From Varroa destructor (lineage: Eukaryota; Arthropoda; Arachnida; Mesostigmata; Varroidae): a stretch of 64,000 bases of DNA. A program made the translations under genes and the position numbers. The notes below the pieces were generated by a model. It was not told the origin of the DNA and searched no databases. It was given only the letters and a program-made list of their open reading frames with translations. The stretch covers positions 32,423,341 to 32,487,340 of the forward strand of contig NW_019211456.1 in assembly GCF_002443255.2 (NCBI RefSeq), read 5' to 3'. This document shows, one piece after another, positions 60,974 through 64,000 of the stretch (its first letter is position 1; each line of letters starts with the position of its first letter).

Positions 60974-63900
60974 TCGGCCGTCGAACGTATTTACCTTTCA
61001 CTGTCTACAGCGACTGCACAATATTCAGTGAGTCATCGCTGATAACCAACTGTTTATATATTTTTGTACCGGGTAATCGAGAGACTCAGTTACAGCTTTT
61101 TAATCGAATTTTGCTAGATGGTAATTATTAGAGAAAAAGCCTGTCTTAACAAAAATTATAAATAACGTTGCTTTTCGAAGCATAAACGCGAGAGAGGTGA
61201 GGGAAAAATCGATTTCTGGTACTTCTGCCACAGGCGATGCAGAAGCCAGAAAGCATAGTAAATATTTTTGTGCTTACCTAGTGGAGTTAACCTCACTGTC
61301 AACCGGAGACGCTGATCCTGGAGTTGATGCCTAGCAATCAGACGTACGATTATTCTAGTTTCCAGAACCTTCAAATAAAGAGAGAATTAGCTTCACGCTG
61401 AAAACTCTATTTCCACTATTCAGGTCACGCATCAAAGTTGTTGCTAAGATATTTAAGATTGCTAAGATTATGTGACTATTCCAGTGAGGTCGAATGCTCG
61501 ACAAGCAGCTCTGAAGTTACTTCTCAGACCTTATCAAAAAGAGCAGATTAACCGAAAATCGTGCATACGTTAACTATTGGACTAGCTTAATCGTTTCCCC
61601 AACAGCGCCGTATTGTGCTTTGAGCTTCATTCGTTGCTGTTATCCGATAAGCCGACAAGGTAATATCGAAAACACAAACTCGAAGACATTTGAGTGCATA
61701 ACATTAGGCTTCAGGTAAAATCTAACAGATGCAAAACGGTGATAAAAAAAAAAAATGCTGAAATGTCTAAGAAACATACAGGCACTGATAAATACGATAA
61801 AGCATAATAATGAATCACGAGATAGGACCGTGGCTCAGCTAGTTTAGCGAAGAAGAAGGGTGACAGACAATCCCTATCGGTGTTGTATTAGGCAATAGCG
61901 TTTGCAAACATCGTGCACACAAAATCCAGCTTGCTACCTTCATAGCATGGGAAACTAGCTACTATTTTAACAAAGCACAAATCCACTTCTCTTTCAAGGC
62001 GCACAAACCCAACAGACTATTACTGCTGCTTCTGCTTAGGTGCAGTTAACTCGAGCCTCAGCTCGAGAGTAGAAGCGGGACGTTATTTGCTTGGCAGACG
62101 GTTAAGCCACTCCCAATGAGCCTCACAGTATCGTCCATAGCCGGCAATGTCCATTTGTTAGTTGAGTGGCGTCCGCCTTTCTGCTACTGGCTTCCACCCC
62201 CCTACGACGTCGAACGATAGAGTTTCTTTCATATTGGTTTGCTCGAGGAAAACAGTTATGGACGCGGGGTCATAATCGGCCAGTCGGGATCCTGGCAAGG
62301 GTACGCTGAACGTAGGACACTTAGGAAGCTAAGCGGGCCTTAGCGGCTGCTACCTTTCTATACTGTGCGTTTGTGTGTCTTCTCGTCTTTCTCAGTAGCA
62401 GTCGGTGGACAGCATTTGTCGACAAATGGAAGAGACTGTGGGGAGAAGAGTTAGTTGCTTTTGCTGAGCTTTCAGCTGGTTCCGCTTCTGCCGCTTGTCG
62501 GCTTGCCAAGCTCTTCAGTTGCACCTTCGTCGCCGGGCCCCTCTTTCTGCAAGTGGCTAACGCTTATAGACTACTTCTGTTACCGCGACCACCGTTGCCA
62601 ACGCCACAAGGCGTTACCGCCACCCGACTTTTCCTCGGAGCTGCCTGCCGAAAATTTGGTCAGCCCTGGCAATAAATAAGGCACTGGCGCCACCTGGCAG
62701 CGCGCCATTATCTAGAATAGATCCTCCCAGCTTGCTTGATGCGAAGTCGCTCGTTCACCCTCGACCCTTCGGCTCCCAATCTGCTTTGTGACCACGACTG
62801 CCATTGTCATAATAATAACAACAATAAGCATTAATTCCGAATACACCAATGGTCTCTACGGACCCGATGGCATTCGTGGGCTAACCATTAGCTGGACCGT
62901 TGAGATAACTGAACGCCGCCGTTTCAGCGTCATGACGGCCTTTCACTACTAAGACTATGAAAGCTAATCCTTTATGTGGAGAGCGACTCTGTAAGGCTAT
63001 GTGAAGTGTGACTAGCACCAAAAGAACCAGTGCTCGCCCTTTCTTGCGCTCACCCGGAAAAACCGAAGCTCTCGTGTTCCGTGAACAGCTGGTGCGTCGA
63101 ATAAATTATAAAGCGATTTCCACACCAATATGTGCTCGTATGGTCTGGATGGCGTCCAATACACATGATACATGATCTCGAAACGCCGACGAAGTCGTGG
63201 CGTGAGCCACAGCAAAACAACATGATAAACGATACCAACATAATATGGAACTTTTTAAGGAAAAACAATAACTGATATTTAGTCGTCACTTTATTTTTAG
63301 TTGTCATTAACGGTCGAACAATTCTATTTCTTTGACGCTAAATAATCGATAGAAGATATATGCCGTCGCTAAGCTTCAAGCTCACTTGACAAATAATAAT
63401 AATAAACAATGAACAACATTTACTAAATATTATTTGGCACGTTCTTTGTATTCGGTTACGGTAACATGACAGATCGTTGAAAAATGTTCTCTGAAACAAT
63501 GTGTTAGATTGTAAATTTTCAATTTAAAACAATGTAAAAAAAAAAAAGAGAAATGTCACTAAACGCATCACCAAGTGCAGTTACTTCATTCATGAATAAG
63601 GGAAATTGAAGCCTTGGCATTTTTTCCTATCGCATCAGATTTGTAATGCATGCATAAGGAGAATAAATTGTAAATAACTCTTACTTCATTAGCCTGCTTC
63701 AAGCTACCCTTTGTCGCTCTCTAGAAGTATGTTTAAAACTAATAACTGCTAGTCTATGCGATCGTGTTAATAAGTATCTTTTATGTATAATGGAAGCTTC
63801 CATAACTCGCACTATAATTAAGGACAGTCCATAGAAATAAAGAACAAATTCAAGCAGTTAGAAGGATGTGTGTCTTTCCAGGAGGGGTTTCTTTACAATG

Positions 63901-64000
63901 CCAGGTATACATTATACCATTAATAGAAAAAAATATGCCCGGCTGGTATTTATTGTAGCTACCCCATTTTGAAGAGAGTTTAGGGTCGGAACGCCTAAAT
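60974..64000. other. Terminal stretch with a GC-rich island, no gene recognised
   Basis: Around 62000-62900 the sequence is GC-rich, with overlapping frames on both strands (for example 62373-62675 plus). It may be a promoter or 5' UTR of a gene beyond the window. The rest is AT-rich, and nothing else is seen. Confidence 0.35.

Noticed and set aside
62373..62675. 100-codon plus ORF in a GC-rich island
   Set aside because: Open frames on both strands are expected from GC-rich composition. No domain is seen.
1..64000. CRISPR arrays, operons, ribosome binding sites, rRNA genes
   Set aside because: The window is eukaryotic, with spliced genes. No regularly spaced direct repeats or rRNA sequence were seen.

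Overview
This is a eukaryotic, almost certainly metazoan, nuclear window. The genes are split by spliceosomal GT-AG introns, coding density is low, AT-rich non-coding DNA dominates, and there are two 100-N assembly gaps (1472-1571 and 42141-42240). The three recognisable proteins are conserved animal housekeeping proteins. Together with mariner-type transposon remnants and an arthropod-like secreted precursor, they suggest an arthropod. A mite or other chelicerate is my guess, not something the sequence proves.

Layout: 1-7079 is non-coding. CCT1 (chaperonin TCP-1 alpha) is complete on the minus strand at 7221-10931 in four coding exons. A short plus-strand ORF (11213-11380) diverges from it across about 280 bp. 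A candidate minus-strand six-cysteine secreted product lies at 13270-14117. Sulfite oxidase (SUOX) runs on the plus strand at 16607-22554 in eight recognised exons; only its extreme N terminus is uncertain. From 22.9 to 34.6 kb is accessory DNA: a well-supported mariner remnant (26383-27055), two weaker mariner-like pieces, one copy of a tRNA-like SINE, a GC-rich island, and isolated candidate exons at 28830-28934 and 31244-31378. A two-exon minus-strand gene at 34603-36425 encodes a 202-residue secreted protein whose C-terminal part looks like a neuropeptide precursor. From 36.4 to 48.4 kb there is GC-rich DNA, a possible Gypsy-like trace, a second SINE copy, a gap and a hairpin, but no recognised gene.

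VPS26C (DSCR3, a Retriever subunit) is complete on the plus strand at 48403-57226 in six exons. Its 5.25-kb fourth intron holds tRNA-Lys(CTT), a decayed tRNA-Lys copy, two nearly identical tRNA-Arg(ACG) genes on the opposite strand, and a decayed tRNA-Arg copy. The last 6.8 kb has no recognised gene, apart from one retroelement-Gag-like ORF and a GC-rich island.

The three housekeeping genes are functionally unrelated: cytosolic protein folding, mitochondrial sulfite detoxification and endosomal recycling. I rebuilt exons by joining open frames at consensus splice sites and comparing with remembered family members. No alignment or transcript data were available. The most interesting items are the prohormone-like gene, the two-copy tRNA-like SINE family and the tRNA nursery inside the VPS26C intron.
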